From positions 65,135 through 129,134 of the forward strand of contig CAWDTW010000018.1 of NCBI GenBank assembly GCA_963805295.1: DNA of 64,000 nt, written 5' to 3'. Positions within the stretch are counted from its first letter, which is position 1. Every line of letters starts with the position of its first letter. Shown in pieces: positions 28,047-36,544 of this stretch. The stretch is from Roseiarcus sp963805295 (GTDB lineage: Bacteria; Pseudomonadota; Alphaproteobacteria; Rhizobiales; Beijerinckiaceae). The notes under the pieces were generated by a model that saw only the letters and a program-made list of their open reading frames with translations, had not been told where the DNA came from and did no database searches. Position numbers and translations under genes: made by a program.

Positions 28047-28481
28047 ATGCTCTTTGGTCAGCTTGCGCTCGTGTCCGCCGCGGTTTTCACCGGCGCCGCG
28101 CTCTACGTAAGCGTCGCCGAGCAGCCCGCGCGTCTCATGCTCGATGATCGGGCGCTGCTTTCGCAATGGAAGCCCTCGTACAAGCGCGGGTTCGCGATGC
28201 AGGCCCCTCTCGCGATCGTCGGCTGCGTGTTCGGACTGATCGCCTGGTGGCAGGCGAGAGAGTTAGGCTTTCTGGTCGGCGCCGTGTCGATGATCGCGAA
28301 CTGGCCCTGGACGCTGCTGGCCATCATGCCCACCAATAACGCATTGATGGCGACCGACCCGGCGGATACGACCGGAAAAGGGAGGGCGCTGATCGTCAAA
28401 TGGGGCGCCCTTCACGCCGTTCGTTCAGCTCTCGGCGCGCTGGCGACGATCGCGTTTCTTCTGGGCTGCATTTCACATTGA
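28047..28481 (+). CDS. DUF1772-type small integral membrane protein
   Basis: A 144-residue protein with four hydrophobic helices: MLFGQLALVSAAVFTGAALY, the AMQAPLAIVGCVFGLIAWW segment, FLVGAVSMIANWPWTLLAIM and VRSALGALATIAFLLGCI. The conserved PTNNALMAT in the loop before the last helix is typical of DUF1772 (anthrone oxygenase-like) proteins. Biological role is unknown. It precedes the acetoacetate decarboxylase-like fragment and the TauE gene on the same strand. Confidence 0.82.
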   Translation: MLFGQLALVSAAVFTGAALYVSVAEQPARLMLDDRALLSQWKPSYKRGFAMQAPLAIVGCVFGLIAWWQARELGFLVGAVSMIANWPWTLLAIMPTNNALMATDPADTTGKGRALIVKWGALHAVRSALGALATIAFLLGCISH

Positions 28482-28529
28482 GACGCTATCCGAACGCCGC
28501 CCCGCGGCTTTTCGCCAAGGAGAGACCCG

Positions 28530-28733
28530 ATGACCGTCGACGAAGTTCTCGAGCGCGCCACCGCGATGTCCTCGACCAACCCGGCGTTCCCGCCAGGCCC
28601 TCATCGCTGCACCAATCGCGAATTCTTGGTCGGGACACACGGCGCCGACATCGACGCGCTCAGCGGCGAGGTCGTTTTCGATGACCTCGCCGGGCGGATG
28701 GACCCGAAGAGGGCGGGAACCGTCCGTCCATGA
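28530..28733 (+). pseudogene. Acetoacetate decarboxylase-like N-terminal fragment
   Basis: A 67-residue frame. The stretch PPGPHRCTNREFLVGTHGAD resembles the early part of acetoacetate decarboxylases (PGPYRFTNREFLxVxY). After about residue 45 the resemblance ends and the frame runs into the start of the TauE-type gene, overlapping it by four bases (ATGA at 28730-28733). The catalytic lysine region is absent, so this is a truncated gene, although it could still be translated as a leader for its neighbour. Confidence 0.55.
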
Positions 28734-29476
28734 CGGCTTTGCTGGTCCTCTTCGTCGCCTCGATCTGGGCGGGCGCGCAGAACGCGCTCGCGGGCGGCGG
28801 CTCGTTCATCACCCTCCCGTCGTTGATGCTGACCGGCATGGATGCGCGCGCGGCCAACATCACTTCGACGGTGGCGCTCTTTCCGGCGCAGGTGGTGACC
28901 GGCCTCACGGGACGGTCGCATGCCGTGAGCCCGCCGGGCCTTTCGATGACGACGCTCTTCGTCATCAGCCTCGTCGGCGGAGCGCTCGGCGCGCTCATCC
29001 TGCTCGGGACCCCGCCGTCGGTCTTCGCGAAGCTGGTTCCCTGGCTGGTGCTGTTCGCGACCGCGCTCTTCGCCTGGGGCAGCTTCTACCGCAAACCGCC
29101 CAAGTCGGGCGAGGCGCACCTGCCGCCGTGGGGCGCAGCGCTCGTGCAGTTCTTCATCGCGATCTACGGCGGCTATTTCGGCGGCGGCATCGGGCTCCTG
29201 ATGATGGCCTCGCTGACGATGACGGGTCTCGCCGTGCGCAATGCCGGGGCGGCCAAGAACATTCTGGCGGGCGTGATGAACGCCTCGGCGGTCGCGATCT
29301 TTGTCTTTTCCAGCGATGTGCATTGGCCTCAGGCCGTCATAACTTCGATCGGCGCCTCGTTCGGCGGCTGGGCCGGCGCAGTGATGCTGAAGACCGTGAA
29401 CGAGAAGCTCTTGCGCCTCGTGGTCGTCGCGATCGGCCTCGCGCTGACGATCGGCCTCTTCTGGAAGGCGGGGTAG
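28730..29476 (+). CDS. TauE/SafE (sulfite exporter-like) membrane permease
   Basis: A 248-residue permease of the TauE/SafE (DUF81) family with about eight transmembrane segments and two copies of the glycine-rich signature: ALAGGGSFITLPSL near the start and GGYFGGGIGLLMMASL in the middle. Family members export sulfite, sulfoacetate or other organic acids. The start overlaps the decarboxylase-like fragment. No sulfur-metabolism neighbour is adjacent, so substrate remains open. Confidence 0.9.
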   Translation: MTALLVLFVASIWAGAQNALAGGGSFITLPSLMLTGMDARAANITSTVALFPAQVVTGLTGRSHAVSPPGLSMTTLFVISLVGGALGALILLGTPPSVFAKLVPWLVLFATALFAWGSFYRKPPKSGEAHLPPWGAALVQFFIAIYGGYFGGGIGLLMMASLTMTGLAVRNAGAAKNILAGVMNASAVAIFVFSSDVHWPQAVITSIGASFGGWAGAVMLKTVNEKLLRLVVVAIGLALTIGLFWKAG

Positions 29477-29602
29477 CGGGCGAAGGCGCGCGCTTGGGGA
29501 CGAAGTCGAGGTCGATCGAGAGGGCCGCCGTCTGCTCATTGTCGCCTCCGCCGGCCCAGGCTCGGCGCTAGCCAACTGCAATATGAGCGCCTTCCATGAT
29601 AG

Positions 29603-29978
29603 CGTGGAGATCAGGATCGGCAGGCGATCATCGCCAGATTGCAGGAAAACGAAGCGGCTCTGCGCGCGCAAGGCGTCGCTAACGCCGCACTGTTCGGCGC
29701 GCGCGCGGGGCGACGATCGGCCCGACAGCGACATCGACATCTTGATCGAGATCGCGCCGGACGCGCCCGTCGGGCTGTGGGAATACGTCGCGATTGTGCA
29801 ATATCTCGGCGATCTGTTCGCGAGCCGGGTCGACGTCGCCGACCGCAGCCGCCTGAAACCGCACGTTCGGCCGCGCGCCGAACGGGAAGCCATGTATGCT
29901 TTCTGGCAAAGCTCGTCTGGCGCTGTTCGCTGCATTGCGTCTCCGCCAACGGCAGGAATCGACGTATTGCGGACGTAG
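29603..29978 (+). pseudogene. MNT-type nucleotidyltransferase, 5'-truncated and frameshifted
   Basis: Small minimal nucleotidyltransferase like those paired with HEPN proteins. The first part (RQAIIARLQENEAALRAQGVANAALFG) and the second part (ARGDDRPDSDIDILIEI, with the catalytic DxD, then VGLWEYVAIVQYLGDLF and VDVADRSRLKPHVR) lie in different frames. The break is in the CG-repeat at 29697-29706, where slippage of a dinucleotide is plausible. No start codon precedes the first part and no HEPN partner follows, so this looks like a toxin-antitoxin relic. Confidence 0.72.
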
Positions 29979-30288
29979 CGGATTGCGACGGCAAACGTCG
30001 CAAGTGGGCAGGTAAGCGGGCCTTGCCTCTAGGCGCGGTCTCCGCCCAGAGCGGCCATCGGTCGAGGCTTTGGCAAAAGGCCGGGCATACGGGAAGCGAT
30101 CGTGCGACGGGCGCGGCAGAGCGGGGCGGTTAGCGGCTGGACGGCGTTTATCAGGGCTCCTCCCGCGCGCCTGGTCGTACGGTGCGGAGCAGGGCGCTCT
30201 TTTCAACGGCGGGCCGCACGCGGAAGCGCCGCAGAGGTTGTTGGCTTAACGCGGGTGCTCGTTACCCGCTCCCCGCCGGAAGCTCGGG
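29979..30288. other. Intergenic, no gene seen
   Basis: About 310 bases between the nucleotidyltransferase relic and the end of the DUF4258-type gene. I found no credible coding frame, tRNA or strong repeat. Confidence 0.5.
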
Positions 30289-30588
30289 TCATCTTCGAAA
30301 GACGCGGCTGCGTCGCAAAGCGGCTTTTTGGCCATCGGGGCTTGGACGATAGCAGGTGATGACCGCGCTACCTTGAAAGATTACTTTGACCCCTTTCAGA
30401 CGCTCCAGGCGCTGAATTTCTTGTTTCCGTCGCTCGATTTCACGGGCGGCGTCCTGTTCCGTCAACAGGAGGGCGTCGTCGGCAATCTGAGAGCCGGAGT
30501 CCAGCAAAAGGCGAAGGTCGCCGTCCCGAAGGCCGCGCTGTTGCATTCTGACCTGGGCGTGCCGAGTAAGGGTGATGTCGTCACGCAT
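30289..30588 (-). CDS. DUF4258-like small protein, probable toxin partner
   Basis: A 99-residue protein starting MRDDITLTRHAQVRMQQRGL, the HAxxRMxxRG motif of DUF4258, a fold related to RelE/BrnT-like small RNases. A charged helix (EQDAAREIERRKQEIQRLERL) precedes GVKVIFQGSAVITCYRP, the likely terminal beta-strand core. I chose the ATG at 30588. It overlaps the end of the upstream XRE regulator by eight bases. Pairing with an HTH gene suggests a toxin-antitoxin unit, but toxicity is not shown by sequence. Confidence 0.72.
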   Translation of the reverse strand: MRDDITLTRHAQVRMQQRGLRDGDLRLLLDSGSQIADDALLLTEQDAAREIERRKQEIQRLERLKGVKVIFQGSAVITCYRPSPDGQKAALRRSRVFRR

Positions 30589-31504
30589 GGTCCTGCTCCT
30601 GCTGGTCCGCCGCGCCACCCAACTCGGCCGCTCTTGCCTTCTCAGCGAGCACGGCCTCGACCTTGGCACGCACTTCGGGGGGTATCTGAGACCGAAGCCA
30701 CTCCGCTCGGGTACATTCCGGCTTGAAAAGCAAAGCGCCAAGAGAGGAAACTTTGGCGTATCCCCGAGCGAGAGCGAATTCGGCTAACGGGTCGCCATCG
30801 GTGATCTCTTGAATTATCGAACGCGCGAATTGGTACTCTGGCACAGCGGTATTTGGATCATTGAATATTTCAACCACGTCCGTGTTCAAGCGGTCCTTGA
30901 AATCTAGAATAAAATCAAGAAATGGATTACTTCCGTACTCTGGACCGATCTCATAAGCATCGAAAGAGTTCCCGAAAAGATCGCGCCCCGCAATCGACAT
31001 GCTTTCAACCTCGACGACGTTGGCGAGGGAATTGTCCTGCATTTGAGGCGACGAGAGGAGTTCTGAGAAAAGCCAAGGCATTTCGCGCCGTGCGTTTTCA
31101 AGCGCGTCGAGCTTGTCTTGCCGCCACTTGAGGCTCGCCTCGGCCAAAAGCGCGGCAAACAACGGGGCCATCCGTAGCAGGTCCCGTTGATCGATTCTAT
31201 ATAGATACTCCACCACTTGGTAAGCGAAGATGGTATCTGCCCCAACGTACGATCCAAGCAACTGATATCCCGCGTCTTTGACTTCGCTATTGAAATCCTC
31301 CGAATTCGGCTCCTTTGCGAGGACGGACGCCTCCACTTTTAGCGCCTCGGCAAGTCTCCGGGTCGTGTTGGCGTTCGGCTTCACCTTACCGCTTTCAATT
31401 CTGGCAATCGTCTTCTTGCTGACCCCGGCGATTTGCGCCAGTTGCTCCTGGGAGACACCTTGCTTCTCTCTGGCGCGTTTCAGAGCATTCGCGTTGATGG
31501 TCAT
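30581..31504 (-). CDS. XRE-family regulator with a long helical C-terminal domain
   Basis: A 307-residue protein. Residues 5-60 are a Cro/C1-type HTH (LKRAREKQGVSQEQLAQIAGVSKKTIARIE...). The remaining 240 residues are an unrecognised, acidic, mostly helical domain with a repeated aromatic pattern (EYLYRIDQRDLLRMAPLFAALL; FLDFILDFKDRLNTDVVEIF). Base composition is less GC-rich than the neighbours, which suggests transfer. It overlaps the DUF4258-type gene and probably represses and neutralises it. The size of the C-terminal domain is unusual for a simple antitoxin. Confidence 0.8.
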   Translation of the reverse strand: MTINANALKRAREKQGVSQEQLAQIAGVSKKTIARIESGKVKPNANTTRRLAEALKVEASVLAKEPNSEDFNSEVKDAGYQLLGSYVGADTIFAYQVVEYLYRIDQRDLLRMAPLFAALLAEASLKWRQDKLDALENARREMPWLFSELLSSPQMQDNSLANVVEVESMSIAGRDLFGNSFDAYEIGPEYGSNPFLDFILDFKDRLNTDVVEIFNDPNTAVPEYQFARSIIQEITDGDPLAEFALARGYAKVSSLGALLFKPECTRAEWLRSQIPPEVRAKVEAVLAEKARAAELGGAADQQEQDHA

Positions 31505-31851
31505 GATGCCACTCCTGCAAACGATATGACCCCATTATATGATGACTTTTTTGCATCACAAGCCCCAGAGGGGCGTCACAATTGGTGTGGTTGTGGCCGG
31601 AACAGAGACAGAATGTCCCTATTGGGGTCACAATTTGCTCTTCCGGTGAGCGTTGAGTTCTCGAGGAATCCAAAAATGTCCTCAACGCCCCAAAAGATCG
31701 GCGCAATACGCCGCGGCGGCGCTGGCGCGCGGGAAGGAGCTGCGTACGGGCCGCACCGCGCTGCTGCGCCTTGAACGGATGCGATCCAGGCTGATTCTGT
31801 ACGACCCACCGCGTAATTAGCAGAATCGGCGCGGGGTGCTATGAGCGAGCG
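31505..31851. other. Intergenic between two divergent accessory genes
   Basis: About 350 bases of lower GC between the XRE gene (leftward) and the membrane protein gene (rightward). It should contain the promoters of both. An AT-rich stretch at 31526-31556 (CCCATTATATGATGACTTT) is the best -10 candidate for the leftward operon. No gene supported. Confidence 0.45.
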
Positions 31852-32631
31852 ATGCTTCAGACCATCAAGCGCCGCTGGCCGCGAATTGCGGCGATCCTTC
31901 TTCTACTGGGCCCGGCAACTGACGTGCTTACGCGGCTATTAGATTGGCGAAGCAGATATGACGCGTTCACAGAATCACTCACGGAAGTCGGCGGATTTCG
32001 CTCTGTGGTCGGGTACGTTCTCAACCCTCCGCCCTGGTTTATCCTCTGCGCGCTAATTGCTGGTCTGGCACTGATCTATTGGGATTTGCGGCGCAGAATG
32101 CCGCAGACGGTTTCCCCATCGCTCTATTCCCAGCCTGCTTCGATAGCACCGGCGAGCGCAGTTGAGCCGCCGAAAATCCTTTTTGGCGAAAATGGAAGCT
32201 ACGAAACGAAAGTCGCCAATGGACTCTACGTGGCGACGCACACGTTCCAGATAGGCATCAAGAATGAAAATCGGGACCGGTTTATATCGAACTGCAACGT
32301 ATATCTGGTAATTAAGAGCGCGTCGGGCCAACCTGCGCCGCCGAACTGGCTTGCTGGCCCGTTCACATTGAACGCGACAGAGGAAAGGCTGGTACCGATT
32401 GTCAGGTACGACGAGCCAGCTTCGGTAAGCGGACACCGGGGTCAGATTATTCAGCTAATGATTCCCGTTATCGGGGGATATTACAATGTTGGGTACGGGT
32501 GGCCCTGGCAGCTTCCAATTGGCACTTACGTTTTCACCTTACGGGTGACGTCTATGGAAACCGGCCCGTGCGAGGTCTTGTGCAAGGTCTGGGTAGACGA
32601 TGCTGGGAAGCTGCACTTCGAAAAGGCTTAA
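31852..32631 (+). CDS. Orphan membrane-anchored hypothetical protein
   Basis: A 259-residue protein not matched to any family I know. Two hydrophobic segments (IAAILLLLGPATDVLTRLL, about 11-29, and WFILCALIAGLALIYW, about 62-77) anchor it. Residues 110-259 form a soluble beta-rich domain (LYVATHTFQIGIKNENRD, then YVFTLRVTSMETGPCEVLC) that looks immunoglobulin-like in strand pattern. Codon use is less GC-biased than neighbours. It sits next to the XRE/DUF4258 pair in an accessory patch, so it may belong to the same acquired segment. Confidence 0.6.
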   Translation: MLQTIKRRWPRIAAILLLLGPATDVLTRLLDWRSRYDAFTESLTEVGGFRSVVGYVLNPPPWFILCALIAGLALIYWDLRRRMPQTVSPSLYSQPASIAPASAVEPPKILFGENGSYETKVANGLYVATHTFQIGIKNENRDRFISNCNVYLVIKSASGQPAPPNWLAGPFTLNATEERLVPIVRYDEPASVSGHRGQIIQLMIPVIGGYYNVGYGWPWQLPIGTYVFTLRVTSMETGPCEVLCKVWVDDAGKLHFEKA

Positions 32632-33047
32632 GCGGGGTCTCGGCGATGACCTTCACGCTGTTTGCGACTTTCTCTCGATATTTTTTCCGCTAGGCTCGCG
32701 CAATTCTTCGCTTTTTCGGCGTCTATCGTCGTCCTCGATTGACGGAAGGGCGGCTACCAGCCCGAAATGTCGCGTTCGCGAAGTCGATGATGATCGACCG
32801 CTCCTTGCGCATTCCTTCCGTTCCGGGACCGGTCGATATGACCCGTTCGCCAAGCCGTCGATGAATGGCCGCTATTTCAGCGTTGCCGACAGTCCACTCC
32901 GTCGGCCTCGCACGGCTGAGCTCCCCGCCCGTTGCAGAAACCAAACTGAGACGCTACCCCCTGCCTTGTCTCGAAAACGAACCGGTCTCGGAATAGTGAG
33001 CGCCGCGCGCCCCGAGGCGGAGGACGCGGTCGGGAAAGGATGATCGC
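32632..33047. other. Intergenic, no firm gene
   Basis: About 415 bases. A leftward frame at 32723-32944 contains EIAAIHRRLGERVISTGPG and RKERSIIIDFANATFRAGS, which reads like coding sequence but matches no family I can name. It may be a gene fragment at the edge of the accessory patch. Confidence 0.4.
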
Positions 33048-33791
33048 ATGTCGAGCGTTTCGACATTTGTTTCGGTCGCGGGGGCCTCGTTCGCCGCCTC
33101 CTTCGTCGAGGCGGTGGAGGCCCTGACCGTCGTGCTGGCCGTCGGACTGGCGCGCGGCTGGCGGCCGGCGCTGACGGGGGCGGCGGCGGCGCTGGCGGCG
33201 CTCGCGCTCATTGTCGCGGTCCTCGGCCCGCTCATCGGACGGGTTCCGATCCACGCGCTGCAGGCCGTCGTCGGAGTCCTGCTGCTGCTCTTCGGCCTGC
33301 GCTGGCTGCGCAAGGCGATCCTGCGCTCGATCGGCGTCATCGCCCTGCGCGACGAGGACGAGGCGTTTGCGCGCCAGACGCGCGAACTCGCCGAGGCTGA
33401 ACCCCGGCGCTCGAACGGACTCGACTGGATTGCCGGCCTGACCTCCTTCAAGGCCGTGTTGCTCGAGGGCATGGAGGTCGTCTTCATCGTTATCGCCGTC
33501 GGCGCCGGGGGCCTCCTTTGGCTCGCCAGCGCCGGCGCTTTGGCGGCCTGCGCCGTCGTGGCCGCGATCGGCGCGGCCGCGCTCGGACCGCTCTCGCAGG
33601 CGGCGGAGAACGCGCTCAAGTTCGGGGTCGGCGTGATGCTTTCGGCCTTTGGTCTGTTTTGGACCGGCGAGAGTCTCGGGGTCGACTGGCCGGGCGGCGA
33701 CGCGGCGATCTTCGGTTTCGCCGCCATGTTCCTCGCCGTCGCCTTGGCGCTCGTCGCCCTCCTGAAGCCGAAACCGATGGAGCCCGCGTGA
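33048..33791 (+). CDS. COG4280-type integral membrane protein
   Basis: A 247-residue membrane protein with about six helices. It starts FVSVAGASFAASFVEAVEALTVVLAVG, and the motif recurs as GLTSFKAVLLEGMEVVFIVIAVGAGG, giving two acidic E-x-x-E(A/G) transmembrane motifs in an internal repeat. This resembles cation transporters of the GDT1/TMEM165 or COG4280 type, so a metal-ion transport role is a reasonable guess only. It overlaps the following small gene (GTGA at 33788). Confidence 0.78.
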   Translation: MSSVSTFVSVAGASFAASFVEAVEALTVVLAVGLARGWRPALTGAAAALAALALIVAVLGPLIGRVPIHALQAVVGVLLLLFGLRWLRKAILRSIGVIALRDEDEAFARQTRELAEAEPRRSNGLDWIAGLTSFKAVLLEGMEVVFIVIAVGAGGLLWLASAGALAACAVVAAIGAAALGPLSQAAENALKFGVGVMLSAFGLFWTGESLGVDWPGGDAAIFGFAAMFLAVALALVALLKPKPMEPA

Positions 33792-34012
33792 TCGGCGAGA
33801 TCGTCAAGCAGGTGATCGGCCTCTTCGTCGACGACGAACTGCTGGCTGTCGGGATCCTCGTCGCGGTCGCTGTCGTCGCCCTCCTCGAGTTGCTCGGCGC
33901 CCTGCCGACATGGGCGACCGGCCTGTTGCTCGCCGTCTCCTTGCCGGCGGCGCTCGCGGCGAGCGTGCTGCGCAGCGCGCGGCGAACGCGGCAGGCCGAC
34001 CCCGGCGACTAG
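33788..34012 (+). CDS. Small two-helix membrane protein
   Basis: A 74-residue protein starting at a GTG that overlaps the previous stop codon by four bases. Two hydrophobic helices (LLAVGILVAVAVVALLELLG and TWATGLLLAVSLPAALAASVL) and a basic tail are seen. Coupling to the COG4280-type gene suggests an accessory subunit of the same membrane system. Confidence 0.72.
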   Translation: MIGEIVKQVIGLFVDDELLAVGILVAVAVVALLELLGALPTWATGLLLAVSLPAALAASVLRSARRTRQADPGD

Positions 34013-34097
34013 CGGCCAACACCGCCTTGATGGGTCGGAGCGAGCGTGACAAGCTGCCCGTGCGCTCGTCTCGAAGGCGCATCGGCATGGGGAGATC

Positions 34098-34873
34098 ATG
34101 GCCCGCCGCATCGTCGACATTTCCACGCCCTTGCAGAACGACGTCGACGTCGATCCGCCGGTGATGCGGCCGAGGATCGACTACGTCGACCACAAGCAGA
34201 GCCTTTCGCAGATCCTGCCGTTCTTTCCGGGCCTGAAGGCCGAGGACCTGCCCGACGGGCAGGGCTGGGCGATCGAGAGGGTTCAGCTCACGACGCACAA
34301 CGGGACCCATCTCGACGCGCCGTGGCATTATCACGCGACGATGAACGAGGGCGAACGCGCCTCGACCATCGACGAAGTGCCGCTCGACGGTGTCTTCAGC
34401 GCGGCGTCAAGCTCGACTTCCGCCATTTGCCGGACGGCCACGTCGTGACCGCAGCCGAAGTCGACGCGGAGCTGAAGCGGATCGGCCACGCGTTGAAGCC
34501 GCTCGACATCGTCCTCGTCAACACCAGCGCCGGCGCGAACTATGGCAAGCCGGATTACCTTGCGTCCGGCTGCGGGATGGGAGCGGAAGCGACGCTCCAT
34601 CTGCTGCGGCAGGGCGTCCGGGTCACCGGAACCGACGCCTGGAGCTGGGACGCGCCTTTCGTTCACACCGCCAAGCGCTTTGCACAGACGCGCGACCCCA
34701 CGATCGTCTGGGAAGGCCACAAGGCGGGACGCCACATCGGCTACTGCCACCTCGAAAAGCTCGGCAATCTCGAGGTGCTGCCCTCGACCGGATTCACGAT
34801 CTCGTGCTTCCCGGTGAAAATCGAGCGCGCCTCGGCCGGCTGGACGCGGGCGGTGGCGATCATCGAAGAGTGA
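34098..34873 (+). CDS. Cyclase-family metal-dependent hydrolase (kynurenine formamidase-like), one frame break
   Basis: Protein of about 258 residues from the cyclase/KynB family. The metal motif THNGTHLDAPWH (near residue 60) is intact. The frame starts at 34098 and breaks at about 34396, where a missing T turns LDWCFQRGVKLDF into LDGVFSAAS. The remainder is open to 34873 (VNTSAGANYGKPDYLASGCGM, HIGYCHLEKLGNLEVLP). Family members hydrolyse amides or lactones. The C-terminal block resembles the group annotated as plain cyclase family, so the substrate is unknown. Confidence 0.85.
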
Positions 34874-34954
34874 ACGGCGGAGGACGCTTTCGGTCTTGAG
34901 TTTGTCGCCTTCTGGCGCGAAAGCGTTCCGCGCCGACACTCGAGGACCGGCCCG

Positions 34955-35530
34955 ATGAAAGCCTTTCCCCCGCCTCGCCCGGTCGAACTCTACAATCCCG
35001 TACTGCGCACGTTTCACTGGCTGATGGCGGCGCTGATCTTCATTGCGCTCGCGCTCGGCGTATGGGCGACGCAGCTGCCGCGCGGGGATCTGCGCTCCGA
35101 GGTGCTGTTCGTCCACAAATCGTTCGGGATCACGGTGCTCGCCCTTGTCGTCCTGCGGGTCGCCGTTCGCCTCGTCGTCGGCGCGTCCGCCTACGTCGAG
35201 CCGCTCGGCAGGCTCGCGCGCGCGGCGGCGAGGGCCGAGCATCTGGCGCTCTACGCCCTGATGGTCGCGCTGCCGGTCAGCGGCTACCTGACCTCGAACG
35301 CCGGCGGGCATGACGTTTCGTTCTTTGGCCTATTCACCGTTCCCGATATCGTCCCGAAAGACAAGGCGCTCGACGAGTTGGCCAGCCAGGCGCATCACGT
35401 GTTCGCCTGGTTGATCGCCGCAACGCTCGCCCTGCATCTTGCGGCGGTCGCCTGGCACGCGCGGGTCAAGCGCGACACGGTGCTGACGCGCATGTGGCCG
35501 CGCTTCCAGCCGAGGGCAGCCCGCCGCTGA
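34955..35530 (+). CDS. Cytochrome b561 family protein
   Basis: A 191-residue di-heme membrane cytochrome of the CybB type. Four transmembrane helices carry the heme histidines: FHWLMAALIFIALALG, VHKSFGITVLALVVLR, AEHLALYALMVALPVSGY and AHHVFAWLIAATLALHLAAVAWH. These proteins move electrons from ubiquinol, or serve as superoxide:quinone oxidoreductases. Monocistronic by spacing. Confidence 0.93.
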   Translation: MKAFPPPRPVELYNPVLRTFHWLMAALIFIALALGVWATQLPRGDLRSEVLFVHKSFGITVLALVVLRVAVRLVVGASAYVEPLGRLARAAARAEHLALYALMVALPVSGYLTSNAGGHDVSFFGLFTVPDIVPKDKALDELASQAHHVFAWLIAATLALHLAAVAWHARVKRDTVLTRMWPRFQPRAARR

Positions 35531-35566
35531 GCGGCGCGAGGCGCCCTCGCTCGCGAAGTGCGCGAT

Positions 35567-35592
35567 CTTGTGCTATATTCTTGTGCTATATT
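35567..35592 (+). repeat. 13-bp tandem duplication in the cysE leader
   Basis: CTTGTGCTATATT is repeated exactly twice in a row, 36 bases before the cysE start. Each copy ends in TATATT, a possible -10, so the duplication may double the promoter element. Confidence 0.6.
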
Positions 35593-35627
35593 GACCCATA
35601 AGGCTCTGCGGGGGCGAGGAGTGCGTC

Positions 35628-36458
35628 ATGGCGCAAGGTTTGACCGCCCGGATCGTCGGGCTTGCCGGCAACGACCCGCTGTTCGCGCGTATCCGTCAGG
35701 AAGCGGAAGAGGCGATGCGGCGCGAGCCCGAGCTCGCGACCTTCCTGATGACGACCATCCTCAACCACGACACGCTGGAAAGCTCGGTCGCCCATCGGGT
35801 CGCGGCGAGGCTCGGCCATCCGGACGTCTCCTCCGCGCTGATCCGCCAGACCTTCGGCGAGGCGATCGCCCGCGACCCGTCGATCGGCGAAGCCCTCCGC
35901 GCCGACATCATGGCGGTCGCCGATCGCGATCCCGCCTGCCTGAGGATGATGGAGCCGCTGCTCTACTTCAAGGGCTTCCAGGCGCTCCAGGCCTACCGTC
36001 TGTCGCACTGGCTCTTGAAGGCCGGGCGGCGAGACTTCGCCCTGAGCCTGCAGAGCCTTGCTTCGGCGGCGTTCGGCGTCGACATCAATCCGGGCGCGCG
36101 GATCGGCAAGGGCGTGTTCCTCGATCATGCGACCGCGCTGGTCGTCGGCGAGACGACGGTGATCGAGGACAACGTGTCGATCCTGCAGGGCGTGACGCTC
36201 GGGGGCACCGGCAAGGAGACTGGCGACCGCCATCCCAAGATCCGCCACGGCGTGCTGATCGGCGCGGGAGCGAAAATCCTCGGCAATATCGAGATCGGCT
36301 ATTGCGCCCGCGTCGCCGCCGGTTCGGTCGTGCTTGCGCCGGTGCCGCACAACAAGACGGTCGCCGGCGTGCCGGCGCGCATCGTCGGAGAAGCGGGCTG
36401 CGCGGAACCCGCGCGCGACATGAACCAGATCCTCGCCGACAAGGGAGCCGAGGCCTAG
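35628..36458 (+). CDS. cysE: Serine O-acetyltransferase
   Basis: A 276-residue SAT making O-acetyl-L-serine from serine and acetyl-CoA, the first step of cysteine synthesis. The N-terminal helical region contains ATFLMTTILNHDTLE and the middle has FKGFQALQAYRLSHWLL. The left-handed beta-helix has the catalytic DHATALVVGE and the GGTGKETGDRHPKI loop. The C-terminal tail ends NQILADKGAEA, with no terminal isoleucine. A Cys-synthase complex usually needs a C-terminal Ile, so binding to CysK may be weak. Confidence 0.96.
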   Translation: MAQGLTARIVGLAGNDPLFARIRQEAEEAMRREPELATFLMTTILNHDTLESSVAHRVAARLGHPDVSSALIRQTFGEAIARDPSIGEALRADIMAVADRDPACLRMMEPLLYFKGFQALQAYRLSHWLLKAGRRDFALSLQSLASAAFGVDINPGARIGKGVFLDHATALVVGETTVIEDNVSILQGVTLGGTGKETGDRHPKIRHGVLIGAGAKILGNIEIGYCARVAAGSVVLAPVPHNKTVAGVPARIVGEAGCAEPARDMNQILADKGAEA

Positions 36459-36544
36459 CCCTCGCGCCCGCTCGAGGCGCCTTGCGGGGCGCCGCCGCTT
36501 CTGGCAAAGCCAGCCGCGCCGGGAAACGAGCAAGGGTGAGGGCC

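Noticed and set aside
32723..32944. Leftward 73-codon gene
   Set aside because: It has coding-like stretches but no recognisable family, ribosome site or plausible start. Noted only as intergenic content.
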